In this document: piece by piece, positions 16,411 through 24,076 of the stretch | Numbering within the stretch: position 1 is the first letter of the stretch | Layout of the letters: the number at the start of each line of letters is the position of its first letter | Source of the DNA: Alistipes sp. UBA928 | GTDB taxonomy: Bacteria; Bacteroidota; Bacteroidia; Bacteroidales; Rikenellaceae | DNA length: 24,347 nt | Assembly (NCBI GenBank): GCA_002293665.1 | Contig: DBDQ01000126.1 | Span: 260 to 24,606 of the forward strand | Reading direction: 5' to 3' | Made by a program: the position numbers and the translations under genes | The notes under the pieces: generated by a model | The model's input: the letters and a program-made list of their open reading frames with translations, nothing else | Database searches by the model: none | What the model was told of the DNA's origin: nothing

Positions 16411-17520
16411 TCAGGCGTAGAGCGCTTCGAGGGCGGGGGCGACGCGTTCGAGGGTCATGTGTTCCTCGACGCGGCGGCGGGCGGCGTTGCCGTACTCGCG
16501 GCGCATTTCGTCGTGGGAGAGCAGGTGATCGATGGCGGCGGCGAGTTGTGAGGCGTTGCCGTTGTCGACTTCGATGCCCGTCACCCCGTTGAGATTGACC
16601 CAGTTGACACCCGAACCCGGAACGGTGAAGGTCACCGCCGGGGTGCCGCACCACATAGCCTCGGCCAAAGCCATGCCGAAAGCCTCGTTGCGCGTGACCG
16701 AGGGAAAGAGAAACAGGTCGGCAGCCGTGTACCACGCCGCGAGCTCGTCGTCGGGAATACGTCCGGCGAAGTGAACCTTATCGGATGGGTGGCTGTGTCT
16801 CAGACGTTCGGTGAGAGGGCCCGTGCCCCCCACCACCACGCGGCAGTCGTGGCGAACCATCGGCACGGCCTCCAACAGCCTGTCGAGCCCCTTGTAGGGT
16901 ACGTGACGACCGACGAAGAAGAGCAGCGGCAGGTCGCCGTAGCGCCACCGTATCTGGTCTACGAGGCTTTGGCGCGCCGTGAGTTTCGACACGTTGACAA
17001 CATTTGGTATTACCGTGCATTTCTGGCGCCAGCGCATCAGCGGCCGCGAGCCGTCGATATATTTCGGGCTGGTGGCGACTATCACGTCGGCGCGCCGCAG
17101 CAGGGCCGCTTCGAGAGGTTTTATGAGGCGGTAGAGCTTCTTTTGCTCTACTATGTCGCTGTGCCAGTGTACGATCAGTTTCACTCCCGGAGACAGCACG
17201 CTCAGCAGGCATGCCGCCGCGAGGGGATTCGGAGCGTGGAAGTGGACGAACGAGGGCCTGAAACGCCGTATCTCGGCGTGAAGCTTGTCGAGGTATCGCG
17301 GCGAGATAGACTGGCTGGCGACCGTACCCACGCACCCCGCGCGCACGACCCTCACCCCCTCGAATTCATCGACCCTGGTAGGCCCCCTGTCGCCGAAACA
17401 GAACACTCGCTGTTCGACTCCCGGCACGGTCGACAGCCACTTCACGATCGTGAAGCAGACATCCTCGATGCCACCCAGATGTGGCGGATAGAAGTTGGGA
17501 ATGTGCAGAATCCTTTTCAT
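16411..17520 (-). CDS. GT4-family glycosyltransferase
   Basis: A 369-residue cytoplasmic or membrane-associated GT-B glycosyltransferase, retaining type, probably adding a sugar to a lipid-linked polysaccharide repeat unit. The N-terminus MKRILHIPNFYPPHLGGIED has the GG acceptor loop. The C-terminal half has FVGRHVPYKGLDRLLEA (Arg205, Lys210) for the nucleotide-sugar diphosphate, GGTGPL (231-236), and the E-x7-E motif in NEAFGMALAEA (Glu279, Glu287). The ATG at 17520 is preferred over an in-frame ATG at 17691, because the extra 57 residues would overlap the upstream epimerase gene and lack family similarity. The start is only 4 bp after the epimerase stop, so the two are co-transcribed and perhaps translationally coupled. 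Donor and acceptor sugars cannot be told from sequence. Confidence 0.92.
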   Translation of the reverse strand: MKRILHIPNFYPPHLGGIEDVCFTIVKWLSTVPGVEQRVFCFGDRGPTRVDEFEGVRVVRAGCVGTVASQSISPRYLDKLHAEIRRFRPSFVHFHAPNPLAAACLLSVLSPGVKLIVHWHSDIVEQKKLYRLIKPLEAALLRRADVIVATSPKYIDGSRPLMRWRQKCTVIPNVVNVSKLTARQSLVDQIRWRYGDLPLLFFVGRHVPYKGLDRLLEAVPMVRHDCRVVVGGTGPLTERLRHSHPSDKVHFAGRIPDDELAAWYTAADLFLFPSVTRNEAFGMALAEAMWCGTPAVTFTVPGSGVNWVNLNGVTGIEVDNGNASQLAAAIDHLLSHDEMRREYGNAARRRVEEHMTLERVAPALEALYA

Positions 17521-17524
17521 GGTC

Positions 17525-18526
17525 TCATTCGGTTTCAAATATGTGTCCGTCGCCCGGAGGCGAGACAAATTCGTATCGAAGCGTACGTTCCAGTCCCTCT
17601 TCGAGAGTGTAGGGAGGGCGAAAACCGCCAGTGGTACGGGCGCGCGTGGCGTCGAACTGAGTGGTGGCGCAGAACTTTCTGACACGCACACCGCTCACGG
17701 GCAGCGGACGTTGCGAGACAAAGGCGAGCAGGTCGCACATCCTGCCGCCCAACAGCCCCACAGGGTAAGGTATGCGCACATGCGGAACGGGACGTTCGAG
17801 CACGTGTCCGACATGTTCCACGAGGCGGTTCATGTCGAAGTCGGGCCCGTCGGCGTAGTTCCACACGCGGTAGCCGGCCTTGCGCTCTCCCTTCAGCAGG
17901 TGGGAGATGAACGCGGCGATGTTGCCCACATAGGCCATCGACTTTTTGTTCTTTCCGCTGCCCACCATCAGGAACCTTCCGCTGGCGATCTGCCGCAGCA
18001 GGTTGTAGACATTCCCGCGGTTCCGTTCGCCGAATATCACGGTGGGGCGCACCACGTCGACCGAGGCGTCGGGTCGTGAGGCGGCCCACTCGCGCAGAAC
18101 CTGTTCGGCCTGCCATTTACTGCGGCCGTAGTGATTGAACGGGTCGGGGGGATAGTTTTCGTCGGGGCACGGTTTGTCGAGGCCGTACACCGCAACCGAA
18201 CTTGTGAACACTATGCGGCGGATTCCCGCGGCATCCATCGCGGCGAGGGTGTTTCGCATCCCTTCGACGTTGACCTCGTAGTAGAGCGTGGTGGGGGAGA
18301 CGTCGTCGCGGTGTTCGGCGGCCAGCAGCACCACGGCGTCGGCGCCCCGCAGCAGAGGAACAAGGCCCTCGGGGTCGAGCACATTCCCGAGGTGTGTGAT
18401 GTCGGGGTGAAAGACACTCTGCCGTTTGTCTATGTTGCGCAGGGCGGTATCTTTCACTCGGTTCAGTTCTTCGATGAGGCGTGTGCCGACGAATCCCGAA
18501 CCTCCTATGATAGCGATATGTTTCAT
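17525..18526 (-). CDS. NAD-dependent epimerase/dehydratase (extended SDR, UDP-sugar epimerase-like)
   Basis: A 333-residue extended short-chain dehydrogenase. It has the Rossmann motif GGSGFVG (8-14), the SSVAVYG strand (109-115) with Ser110, and the catalytic YGRSK pair Tyr133/Lys137. A substrate region follows with VVRPTVIFGERNRGNVYNLL. Members interconvert or reduce nucleotide sugars (for example 4-epimerisation of UDP-Glc/GlcNAc) for polysaccharide synthesis; some relatives act on sterols or dihydroflavonols, so the exact substrate is open. It sits 4 bp before a GT4 transferase and after the SLBB export gene, which supports a role in making or modifying the donor sugar of the surface polysaccharide. 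Start ATG at 18526 leads directly into the nucleotide-binding motif. No promoter of TAnnTTTG type is visible just upstream. Confidence 0.88.
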   Translation of the reverse strand: MKHIAIIGGSGFVGTRLIEELNRVKDTALRNIDKRQSVFHPDITHLGNVLDPEGLVPLLRGADAVVLLAAEHRDDVSPTTLYYEVNVEGMRNTLAAMDAAGIRRIVFTSSVAVYGLDKPCPDENYPPDPFNHYGRSKWQAEQVLREWAASRPDASVDVVRPTVIFGERNRGNVYNLLRQIASGRFLMVGSGKNKKSMAYVGNIAAFISHLLKGERKAGYRVWNYADGPDFDMNRLVEHVGHVLERPVPHVRIPYPVGLLGGRMCDLLAFVSQRPLPVSGVRVRKFCATTQFDATRARTTGGFRPPYTLEEGLERTLRYEFVSPPGDGHIFETE

Positions 18527-18539
18527 CAGTTGTTTTTAA

Positions 18540-18646
18540 GGAAAAAGAAGGGCGGCTGCGTACCATGCGACATTCCCATACTCACTCGATTATCCCAATC
18601 TCCTGTCCCACGGCCTGACAGCAGCCGCCCGTATGGCTGCCTGCGG
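18540..18646 (-). promoter_or_regulatory. Spacer with two mutually exclusive hairpins (attenuator-like), between the SLBB and epimerase genes
   Basis: On the minus strand, segment 1 (18640-18635, GCAGCC) can pair with segment 2 (18630-18621, GGGCGGCTGC), but segment 2 also pairs perfectly over 10 bp with segment 3 (18559-18550, GCAGCCGCCC). Segment 3 is followed by TTCTTTTTCC, as in a terminator. Segment 2 therefore has to choose, which resembles a transcription attenuator or a structured RNA with a loop of about 60 nt. A smaller hairpin (CTGTC/GACAG, 18603-18621) is possible within the loop. The 168-bp spacer holds no gene I can support. Confidence 0.4.
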
Positions 18647-18694
18647 GTTACACAGGAGCGTTAGTACTCAATCTTCGTGCCGTAATTCTTCACA

Positions 18695-21241
18695 CTACAT
18701 CGAGTTCATGATGGATGTGACGAGCGAGGCGGTGGAGGTGGCGGAGGCGCCGACACTCAGTATCTCGGAAAGAGGTATGGAGCGGCTGTTGCGATACGAT
18801 TTGTAGGGCACTACGATCTCGCATCCCGGAGTGATCCTGGTGTTCCGCATCGACCGAACGCGGGCAATGGTACCGTTCATGTGTACGATAAACTTTGCCC
18901 CTCGCCTGGCGCGGTGGGCGTATCCTCCGGCCTGGTCTATATAGTCGCGGATGTTCATACTCTCGCTCCACGACACAGTGTTGGGAAATAGCACGGCACC
19001 GCTGATGGAGACCGTGCCCACGTACTCGGGCACGAATAGCACGTCGCCCTCGGTGAGCACGAGGTCGTAGTCCGATCCGGGCCGGGCCAACGCCATATTG
19101 AGGTCTATACCGACGGAGTAGTGCTCCTCGACATTGAGGTCTTTGGTTGAGATCGAATCGAGGCCCCCCATCCGGCTCAGGCGCATGGAGGATTGGGCGC
19201 GGGTCTGTTCGTCGTCGGCCTTTTTGCGGATCAGTTTGGCTCCCTGAAGATAGGCGGTGGAGAGTGCGCCGCCCGCTTTTCTCACGAGGTCGGAGAGGCG
19301 TTCCTCCTTTTTGACGAGCGAGTAGTCGCCCGGAAAGAGCACTTCGCCCATCACGGCGACCGGTTTTTGAGCCTCGTAGCCGGGCGAGGTACGGATTACC
19401 ACAACGTCGAACGGTTTCAGCGTGAACTCGCCGCCCCCCTCCACCACGGCGAGTCCTTCGCGGATGGGGAAGGAGTAGCTGTCGGAGCGCAGTTCGCTCT
19501 CCGACATCGACGAGGGATTCTTGATGCGCCGATAGACGTCGGCTCTCACAGTGGATGCCGATTCGAGCAATCCTCCGGCGGCGATTATCATATCTTCGAT
19601 CGTGAGATTGTCGGCGTACTCATACTCGCCGGGGGTCTGCACCTCGCCGCTGATCGACACGGTGTACTTCTCGCGCAGATCGAATATCGAGGGGATGTGC
19701 AGCGCGTCGCCGTTGCGCAGCGGAATGTCGGGCGCCGTGCCCACGAGTATAGCTTCTATGTCGACGGGCAGCACCTCGAGCGTGTAGTCGGCCTTTTCAC
19801 GGGTTAGCACTCCGCGGGCCGTGAAGGCGTCGCCCTTCAGGCCGTCGGCTCTCTCTATGAGCTGCCGCACCGTGCCCACGTTCTCCGACACCGAGTAGAG
19901 CCCCGGCCGGAAGACCGCGCCCGTGATCTCAAGACGGTTGGAGAATCGTTCGATCCCCTCGCCCACGGCAACACTGTCGGCGTCGGCCAGCACGAACCGC
20001 GAGTACTCCCCGCTCGTCACGTCGTGCACCTCGCGCATGCGTCCGCTGCGGCGAACCACAGTGACGGCGTTGCTGTAAGCGTCGCCAGTGAAGCCTCCGG
20101 CGTAGTCGAGCAGCGAGGCAAGGGTCTGCCGGTTCGTCATCTCATATTTCATGGGACGCTTGACTTTTCCCGCCACCTCGACGAGGTTCTTCCAGGGCGG
20201 CACCACCACGATGTCGCCGTCTGCCAGCGCAATGTCGACGTCGGATCGCCCCTCCAGCAGGTAGGAGTAGACATCGACGGTGGCTATGCGCCGGCCGCCG
20301 CGGTTGACCGATATTTCGCGCAGCGAGCCTATTTCGTTCACCCCGCCGGCACTGTACAGAACGTGGAACAGCGTGGCCAGCGAGGGGAGGGTGAATGTGC
20401 CGGGATTCTCCACCTCGCCCATCACGTGGACGCGGATGGTGCGTATCTGTCCCAGCGACACTTTTATCATAGTGGATGGTGAATCGCCCTGCGCCGAGGC
20501 GAATATTTCGCCCAGTGCACGCCTGAGGCGTATGTCGGCTTCGCGGACAGTGTAACCCGCCAGTACCACGGGTCCCAGGCCGCGGATTACCACAGTGCCG
20601 TCGGGCGAGATGGTCTGGCGGATAGTCTGTTCGGCTTCGCCCCAGATGTCGACTATCACTTCGTCGCCGGGCCCCAGCAGGTAGTTCTCGGGCGTGGCGA
20701 TGTTGAGCGACGGCTCGAAGGTGAGCTCTTTGCCCTTGAAGAGGTCGTGGCCGAAAACGGGGGTCTTTTTGGCCCGCTCGGCCTCCAGCATCATCGAGTC
20801 GAGCAGCAGCTCGATGTCGGGAATGCGCCGCGTGCCCTGTGTTGTGTTGGCGGTGCGCACGGGCAGAGAGTAGAGTGCCGATCGCGGATCGGACGGATCG
20901 ACGGGTGGCATGCGCGGATTCTGTGTCTCGAGCGGCTGCCCGCGGCGCATCGGGTCGGTGCGAAGACGGCTCTGCTGTTCTGTATCGAAGGAGCCCTGGT
21001 ACCCGAAGCCGGTCTGGTAGGAAGATGAGCCTTGGCCGGTGATACCACTGCTGTTCCGCAAACGTTCGAGTTGCTGAACCGTGACGCCCCGCCGCATAAG
21101 TTCGGCGGTGATTTCGGCCTGTGCCAGTCCGCGTGCGGTGGCCTGGCGCACGAATTCGAGCACCTGGTCATCGGGCATCTGCGCGGCAAGCTGCCACGCT
21201 GCGGCAAATATCGTGATGAGGGTTAATAACGCTTTTTTCAT
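18695..21241 (-). CDS. Polysaccharide export outer-membrane protein with Poly_export and six SLBB domains (Wza-like)
   Basis: An 848-residue exported protein, far longer than E. coli Wza (about 380). The signal peptide (1-20, ending QLAAQ) lacks a lipobox Cys, unlike Wza, so it is not lipidated in the usual way. A Gln/Ser/Pro-rich stretch follows (about 66-140). The Poly_export domain starts near 185 with ENYLLGPGDEVIVDIWGEAE. Six SLBB-type units then begin at about 270 (VHVMGEVENPGTF), 353 (LVEVAGKVKRPMKY), 437 (LEITGAVFRPGLY), 527 (TVSISGEVQTPGEY), 628 (VAVMGEVLFPGDY) and 743 (TVSISGAVLFPNTV). The family forms the outer-membrane exit channel for capsule or exopolysaccharide. It lies 77 bp after an OmpA-family gene and before epimerase and GT4 genes. 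The partner tyrosine kinase (Wzc) is not in this window. Confidence 0.92.
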   Translation of the reverse strand: MKKALLTLITIFAAAWQLAAQMPDDQVLEFVRQATARGLAQAEITAELMRRGVTVQQLERLRNSSGITGQGSSSYQTGFGYQGSFDTEQQSRLRTDPMRRGQPLETQNPRMPPVDPSDPRSALYSLPVRTANTTQGTRRIPDIELLLDSMMLEAERAKKTPVFGHDLFKGKELTFEPSLNIATPENYLLGPGDEVIVDIWGEAEQTIRQTISPDGTVVIRGLGPVVLAGYTVREADIRLRRALGEIFASAQGDSPSTMIKVSLGQIRTIRVHVMGEVENPGTFTLPSLATLFHVLYSAGGVNEIGSLREISVNRGGRRIATVDVYSYLLEGRSDVDIALADGDIVVVPPWKNLVEVAGKVKRPMKYEMTNRQTLASLLDYAGGFTGDAYSNAVTVVRRSGRMREVHDVTSGEYSRFVLADADSVAVGEGIERFSNRLEITGAVFRPGLYSVSENVGTVRQLIERADGLKGDAFTARGVLTREKADYTLEVLPVDIEAILVGTAPDIPLRNGDALHIPSIFDLREKYTVSISGEVQTPGEYEYADNLTIEDMIIAAGGLLESASTVRADVYRRIKNPSSMSESELRSDSYSFPIREGLAVVEGGGEFTLKPFDVVVIRTSPGYEAQKPVAVMGEVLFPGDYSLVKKEERLSDLVRKAGGALSTAYLQGAKLIRKKADDEQTRAQSSMRLSRMGGLDSISTKDLNVEEHYSVGIDLNMALARPGSDYDLVLTEGDVLFVPEYVGTVSISGAVLFPNTVSWSESMNIRDYIDQAGGYAHRARRGAKFIVHMNGTIARVRSMRNTRITPGCEIVVPYKSYRNSRSIPLSEILSVGASATSTASLVTSIMNSM

Positions 21242-21263
21242 ATCGAGTGGTTAGCGGTCGTGT

Positions 21264-21308
21264 AAAAAAAACGGGGGGAAGACGGGCCCGAAACCCGGCT
21301 TCCCCCCG
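21264..21308 (-). terminator. Rho-independent terminator after the OmpA-family gene
   Basis: A 10-bp perfect stem, CGGGGGGAAG (21272-21281) against CTTCCCCCCG (21299-21308), encloses a further partly paired CGGG/CCCG segment. On the minus strand it is followed by eight T residues (21264-21271). It lies 10 bp after the ompA stop. No promoter consensus is visible in the 30 bp that remain before the SLBB gene, so it probably lowers rather than abolishes downstream transcription. Confidence 0.88.
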
Positions 21309-21318
21309 AATGAAAAAG

Positions 21319-22509
21319 TTATTCGTGTTCGATGATAAGCACGCGGTTCAGAGCCGGATTTTCGCGTCCGAACGGTTCCGCGGTGTCGCCGTGGGCGATG
21401 AACTCGATCTGGTCGGGGCGAACGCCGCCGGCGATGAGTGCATCGTAGACAGTCTTAATACGGCGTTCGCTCAGCGTCATGTTACCCCTCCGGGTACCGG
21501 TCACACTGTCGGCGTTGCCGTCGAGAACCACCTTGCGGCCGGCGGGCATCTTCTTGATAGCCTCGGCTATGAAAGCCACGTTGACCTGCTCCTTGCGGGA
21601 GAGAGTGGCCGAGCCGATGGGGAAGAAGATCGCCATGTCGGGGAAGAGGAACTCGGTCTTGGCTTCCGGAGTGGCGTTGCGGGCGGCGGCGAGGTCTCTT
21701 GCAAGCTGGTCGGCGCGAGCCTTGGCCGAGTTCACTTCGCCTTCGAGCACGCGGATGCGGTCGTTGTACGACGAGTAGTCGGCTGCGGGAACCACAACGG
21801 GAGTATCGAAATCGCGGCGTCCGATCTTGTAGCTCAGACCGGCGGAGACGGTGGCGATACCTTCACCCCTGCGACCTGCCGATACGCCGTCAAAGCGTTC
21901 CTTAACGAGCACGCCGCGGAATTCGAGGGTCAGGTCGAGTGCGTTCGAAAGACGAACCTTGTTGAGCAAACCGGCCGTGAAAGCGAATTCACGAAGGTGC
22001 TGCCTTTTCGTGCCCTTCGCAATTTTACCGGGGACGGAGGCGATGGCCGGGCCGAACCCTGCAAAAGGTATGAACTCCCAGCGGCGGAACTCCTTGTATC
22101 CACCGAGGCTGGTGGAGGCGTTCCACAGGAAGTCGGCATGCCAGAAGTTGTACCTGAACTTCTTGGCATAATAGGTACCCTTCTTACCGCCGGTCACGGT
22201 CTGGCCGGTTGCAAAGATCGCGTAGGGAGCCATCGTACCGCCCTTGGCCTGAAGACCCGAGAACATGAAGCGGGCACCGATCGCCGGAGTGAACCATTTG
22301 CCCACACTGATGTCGAGAGCCGGCGCCAGACGCTTGTTCAATTTCGCGCGGCGGTCCCACTCACCGTAGTAGATGTTCACACCGCCCGCGGCGGAGATGA
22401 ACCAGTTGTCGCCGAACCTGTTGGTAAGGTAAGGTCCGCGCTCACCCCCCTGAGCGAATGCGGCCAGGGAGAAAGTCGCCAGTAAGGCAACGAGTGTAAT
22501 TTTTTTCAT
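21319..22509 (-). CDS. OmpA-family outer-membrane protein with N-terminal barrel and C-terminal peptidoglycan-binding domain
   Basis: A 396-residue protein with a signal peptide (1-20, LAAFAQ), a beta-barrel region of about 220 residues rich in alternating aromatic segments (DNWFISAAGGVNIYYGEWD, YNFWHADFLWNAST), and a short coiled coil (about 245-278, RIRVLEGEVNSAKARADQLA). The OmpA C-terminal domain covers about 290-396: FFPIGSATLSRKEQVNVAFI, VVLDGNADSVTGTRRGNMTL and SERRIKTVYDALIAGGV, the normal peptidoglycan-contact region. It tethers the outer membrane to the cell wall. Its ATG overlaps the wecA stop by 4 nt (ATGA), so the two are translationally coupled. Its place between the lipid-carrier transferase and export genes suggests a structural part in the polysaccharide secretion site, but a general housekeeping role is equally possible. 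Confidence 0.9.
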   Translation of the reverse strand: MKKITLVALLATFSLAAFAQGGERGPYLTNRFGDNWFISAAGGVNIYYGEWDRRAKLNKRLAPALDISVGKWFTPAIGARFMFSGLQAKGGTMAPYAIFATGQTVTGGKKGTYYAKKFRYNFWHADFLWNASTSLGGYKEFRRWEFIPFAGFGPAIASVPGKIAKGTKRQHLREFAFTAGLLNKVRLSNALDLTLEFRGVLVKERFDGVSAGRRGEGIATVSAGLSYKIGRRDFDTPVVVPAADYSSYNDRIRVLEGEVNSAKARADQLARDLAAARNATPEAKTEFLFPDMAIFFPIGSATLSRKEQVNVAFIAEAIKKMPAGRKVVLDGNADSVTGTRRGNMTLSERRIKTVYDALIAGGVRPDQIEFIAHGDTAEPFGRENPALNRVLIIEHE

Positions 22510-23762
22510 GATTTCAATAATTTAGCGTTAATGTTGGTTTCACTGTTCTTTATCTTGTACGAATAACTTTTCACTTTCGAGGTTACACGGTATCGTGCCA
22601 ACGCCCATATCGCGCCGTTGAGTGCGCACCACGCCACCGCGTCGAGGAGGACGATCAGTGTCAATCCCATATGGGGCGCCAGCAGCATGTTGACCGCCAC
22701 GTAGGTCACCGCGAGACACAGTATGAACGCCACTGCCTGTCGCGGTGAGAATCCCCACCTGGTGAGTCGGTGGTGAATGTGGGTCATGTCGGCATGGAAG
22801 GGATGAGTGCCCCTGAGCATCCTGAAAAAAACCACATGCACCACGTCGAATACCGGTATCACGAGCGGCGAGAGCGCCAAAATGAAGTCCTGCTTTGCAA
22901 GGACTGTGCCACTGTTCGTTATCTGCCCCACGGCCAGCACGCTTATCATCAGACCGAGGGTCTGCGAACCGGTGTCGCCCATGAAGAGTTTGCGGCGGCG
23001 ATGTCCTACTCCCCGCCAGTTGCAGTATAGGAAAGGCGCCACCGTTCCCAGCGACGCAAAGGCCACCACGGAGAAGAAATACATGCCCGTTACGTAGCAG
23101 TGAACGCCGTAGATCGCGAGGGCTATCATGCAGATGCCCGCAGCCAATCCGTCCATACCGTCGATCAGGTTCAGGGCGTTGATCATGCCCACGATAAAGA
23201 GTACCGTCAGAGGTATGCCCACCGCCGCGGGGATCGCTCCCACGCCGAACAACCCTCCGAGGTCGTCGATCCAGAACCCGGAGGCCACCACCAAAAGCGC
23301 CGCCACGATCTGGGCCGAGAGTTTCACATAGTATCGCACCCCGATCAGGTCGTCGACCGTCCCGGCCATATAGATGAATATGAGGGCCGAGATCCACGTC
23401 AGACACTCGGGAACGCCCACATGGTGTGCGGGAGCGAGTGCCGAATGGAGTCCGAGAGCGAGAATAGTGGTGCAGCAGATGATAGGCGCGAACGCCAAAC
23501 CGCCGAGCCGGGGAGTGGGCGTCGTGTGGATACGGCGCCCTCCCGGCAGGTCATAAAGCTTTTTACGATAGGAGACGGCAAGGATGTTTTTCACCGCGTA
23601 GTGCATCATTGTGGCGCTCACGGCCACAACAGCGAAAACCGAGGAGAGCCATCCGGTGGGTTCGAGAAACCAGGCTGCTACGGCAGCCCCCAGAACGGCA
23701 ATGATCGTGATGTGAAAATTATTCACCGTCGCGTTTCTTTTTTCATCCTTTGCCGACCTCAT
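22506..23762 (-). CDS. wecA: Undecaprenyl-phosphate sugar-1-phosphate transferase (WecA/MraY family)
   Basis: A 418-residue polytopic inner-membrane enzyme of the polyprenyl-phosphate N-acetylhexosamine-1-phosphate transferase family. It moves a sugar 1-phosphate, usually GlcNAc-1-P, from UDP-sugar to undecaprenyl phosphate, the first step of surface polysaccharide synthesis. Signature parts are DLPGGRRIHTTPTPRLGGLA (71-90), GTVDDLIGV with the Asp137-Asp138 pair, NALNLIDGMDGLAAG (195-209), LFMGDTGSQTLG (259-270) and the C-terminal HADMTHIHHRL (323-333), typical of WecA rather than MraY. About ten membrane helices are visible. It starts 30 bp after the histone-like gene and ends with ATGA overlap into the OmpA gene. 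The exact sugar is not known from the sequence. Confidence 0.92.
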   Translation of the reverse strand: MRSAKDEKRNATVNNFHITIIAVLGAAVAAWFLEPTGWLSSVFAVVAVSATMMHYAVKNILAVSYRKKLYDLPGGRRIHTTPTPRLGGLAFAPIICCTTILALGLHSALAPAHHVGVPECLTWISALIFIYMAGTVDDLIGVRYYVKLSAQIVAALLVVASGFWIDDLGGLFGVGAIPAAVGIPLTVLFIVGMINALNLIDGMDGLAAGICMIALAIYGVHCYVTGMYFFSVVAFASLGTVAPFLYCNWRGVGHRRRKLFMGDTGSQTLGLMISVLAVGQITNSGTVLAKQDFILALSPLVIPVFDVVHVVFFRMLRGTHPFHADMTHIHHRLTRWGFSPRQAVAFILCLAVTYVAVNMLLAPHMGLTLIVLLDAVAWCALNGAIWALARYRVTSKVKSYSYKIKNSETNINAKLLKS

Positions 23763-23792
23763 AACAAAAATTGAGCCATACGTGCCCCGTAA

Positions 23793-23969
23793 CTACTTCT
23801 TGCACGACAGCATTGACTTCTTGCGGAATTCTTTAAGTTGTTTTTCAATGTCGAGAGATGCCTTCCTGGCGCGTGTGCCAGCGGCTTTATTCGACTTTTC
23901 CACATGGGATGACGCGTTCGATTGGAAGTGGCCAATCTTTTCGTTGATTGAATCGAGAAGTGTTTTCAT
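23793..23969 (-). CDS. Histone H1-like DNA-binding protein (Hc1-like, Bacteroidetes type)
   Basis: A 58-residue basic protein, translated here by hand: it starts MKTLLDSINEKIGHFQSNAS, continues through SNKAAGTRARKASLDIEKQL, and ends EFRKKSMLSCKK before a TAG stop. The pattern NKAAG-x-RARKASL-x-IEK-x-LKEFRK is the conserved core of the small histone H1/Hc1-like proteins found across Bacteroidetes, and the length of about 58 is normal for them. About a quarter of the residues are Lys or Arg, consistent with nucleoid binding. It lies between a GH3 gene (after its terminator) and wecA, 30 bp before the latter, and may share a transcript with it. The family match is from memory of its sequence pattern. 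Confidence 0.75.
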   Translation of the reverse strand: MKTLLDSINEKIGHFQSNASSHVEKSNKAAGTRARKASLDIEKQLKEFRKKSMLSCKK

Positions 23970-23986
23970 AATTACTATTAGTTATT

Positions 23987-24031
23987 AAAAAAAATGAAGT
24001 GATCTGCCTTCAATGAAGACAGACCACTTCA
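23987..24031 (-). terminator. Rho-independent terminator after the GH3 gene
   Basis: An inverted repeat at 23995-24031 (TGAAGTG/CACTTCA, then TCTG/CAGA and CTTC/GAAG with single mismatches and a 3-nt loop) is followed on the minus strand by eight T residues (23987-23994). It should end the GH3 transcript, 46 bp after its stop and shortly before the histone-like gene. No clear promoter consensus for the histone-like gene is visible in the remaining 17 bp, so its promoter may lie within or before this hairpin. Confidence 0.82.
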
Positions 24032-24076
24032 ATAATGATACCAAACCGACCCGAGAGGCGATTTTATTTCAACAAA

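Noticed and set aside
17521..17691. N-terminal extension of the GT4 gene to an ATG at 17691
   Set aside because: The extra 57 residues lie inside the epimerase coding region in another frame and precede the normal MKRILHIPNFYPP start of the fold.
21247..22485. 412-codon plus-strand open frame opposite the OmpA-family gene
   Set aside because: It begins within the terminator region and has no recognisable domain; the minus-strand gene is clear.
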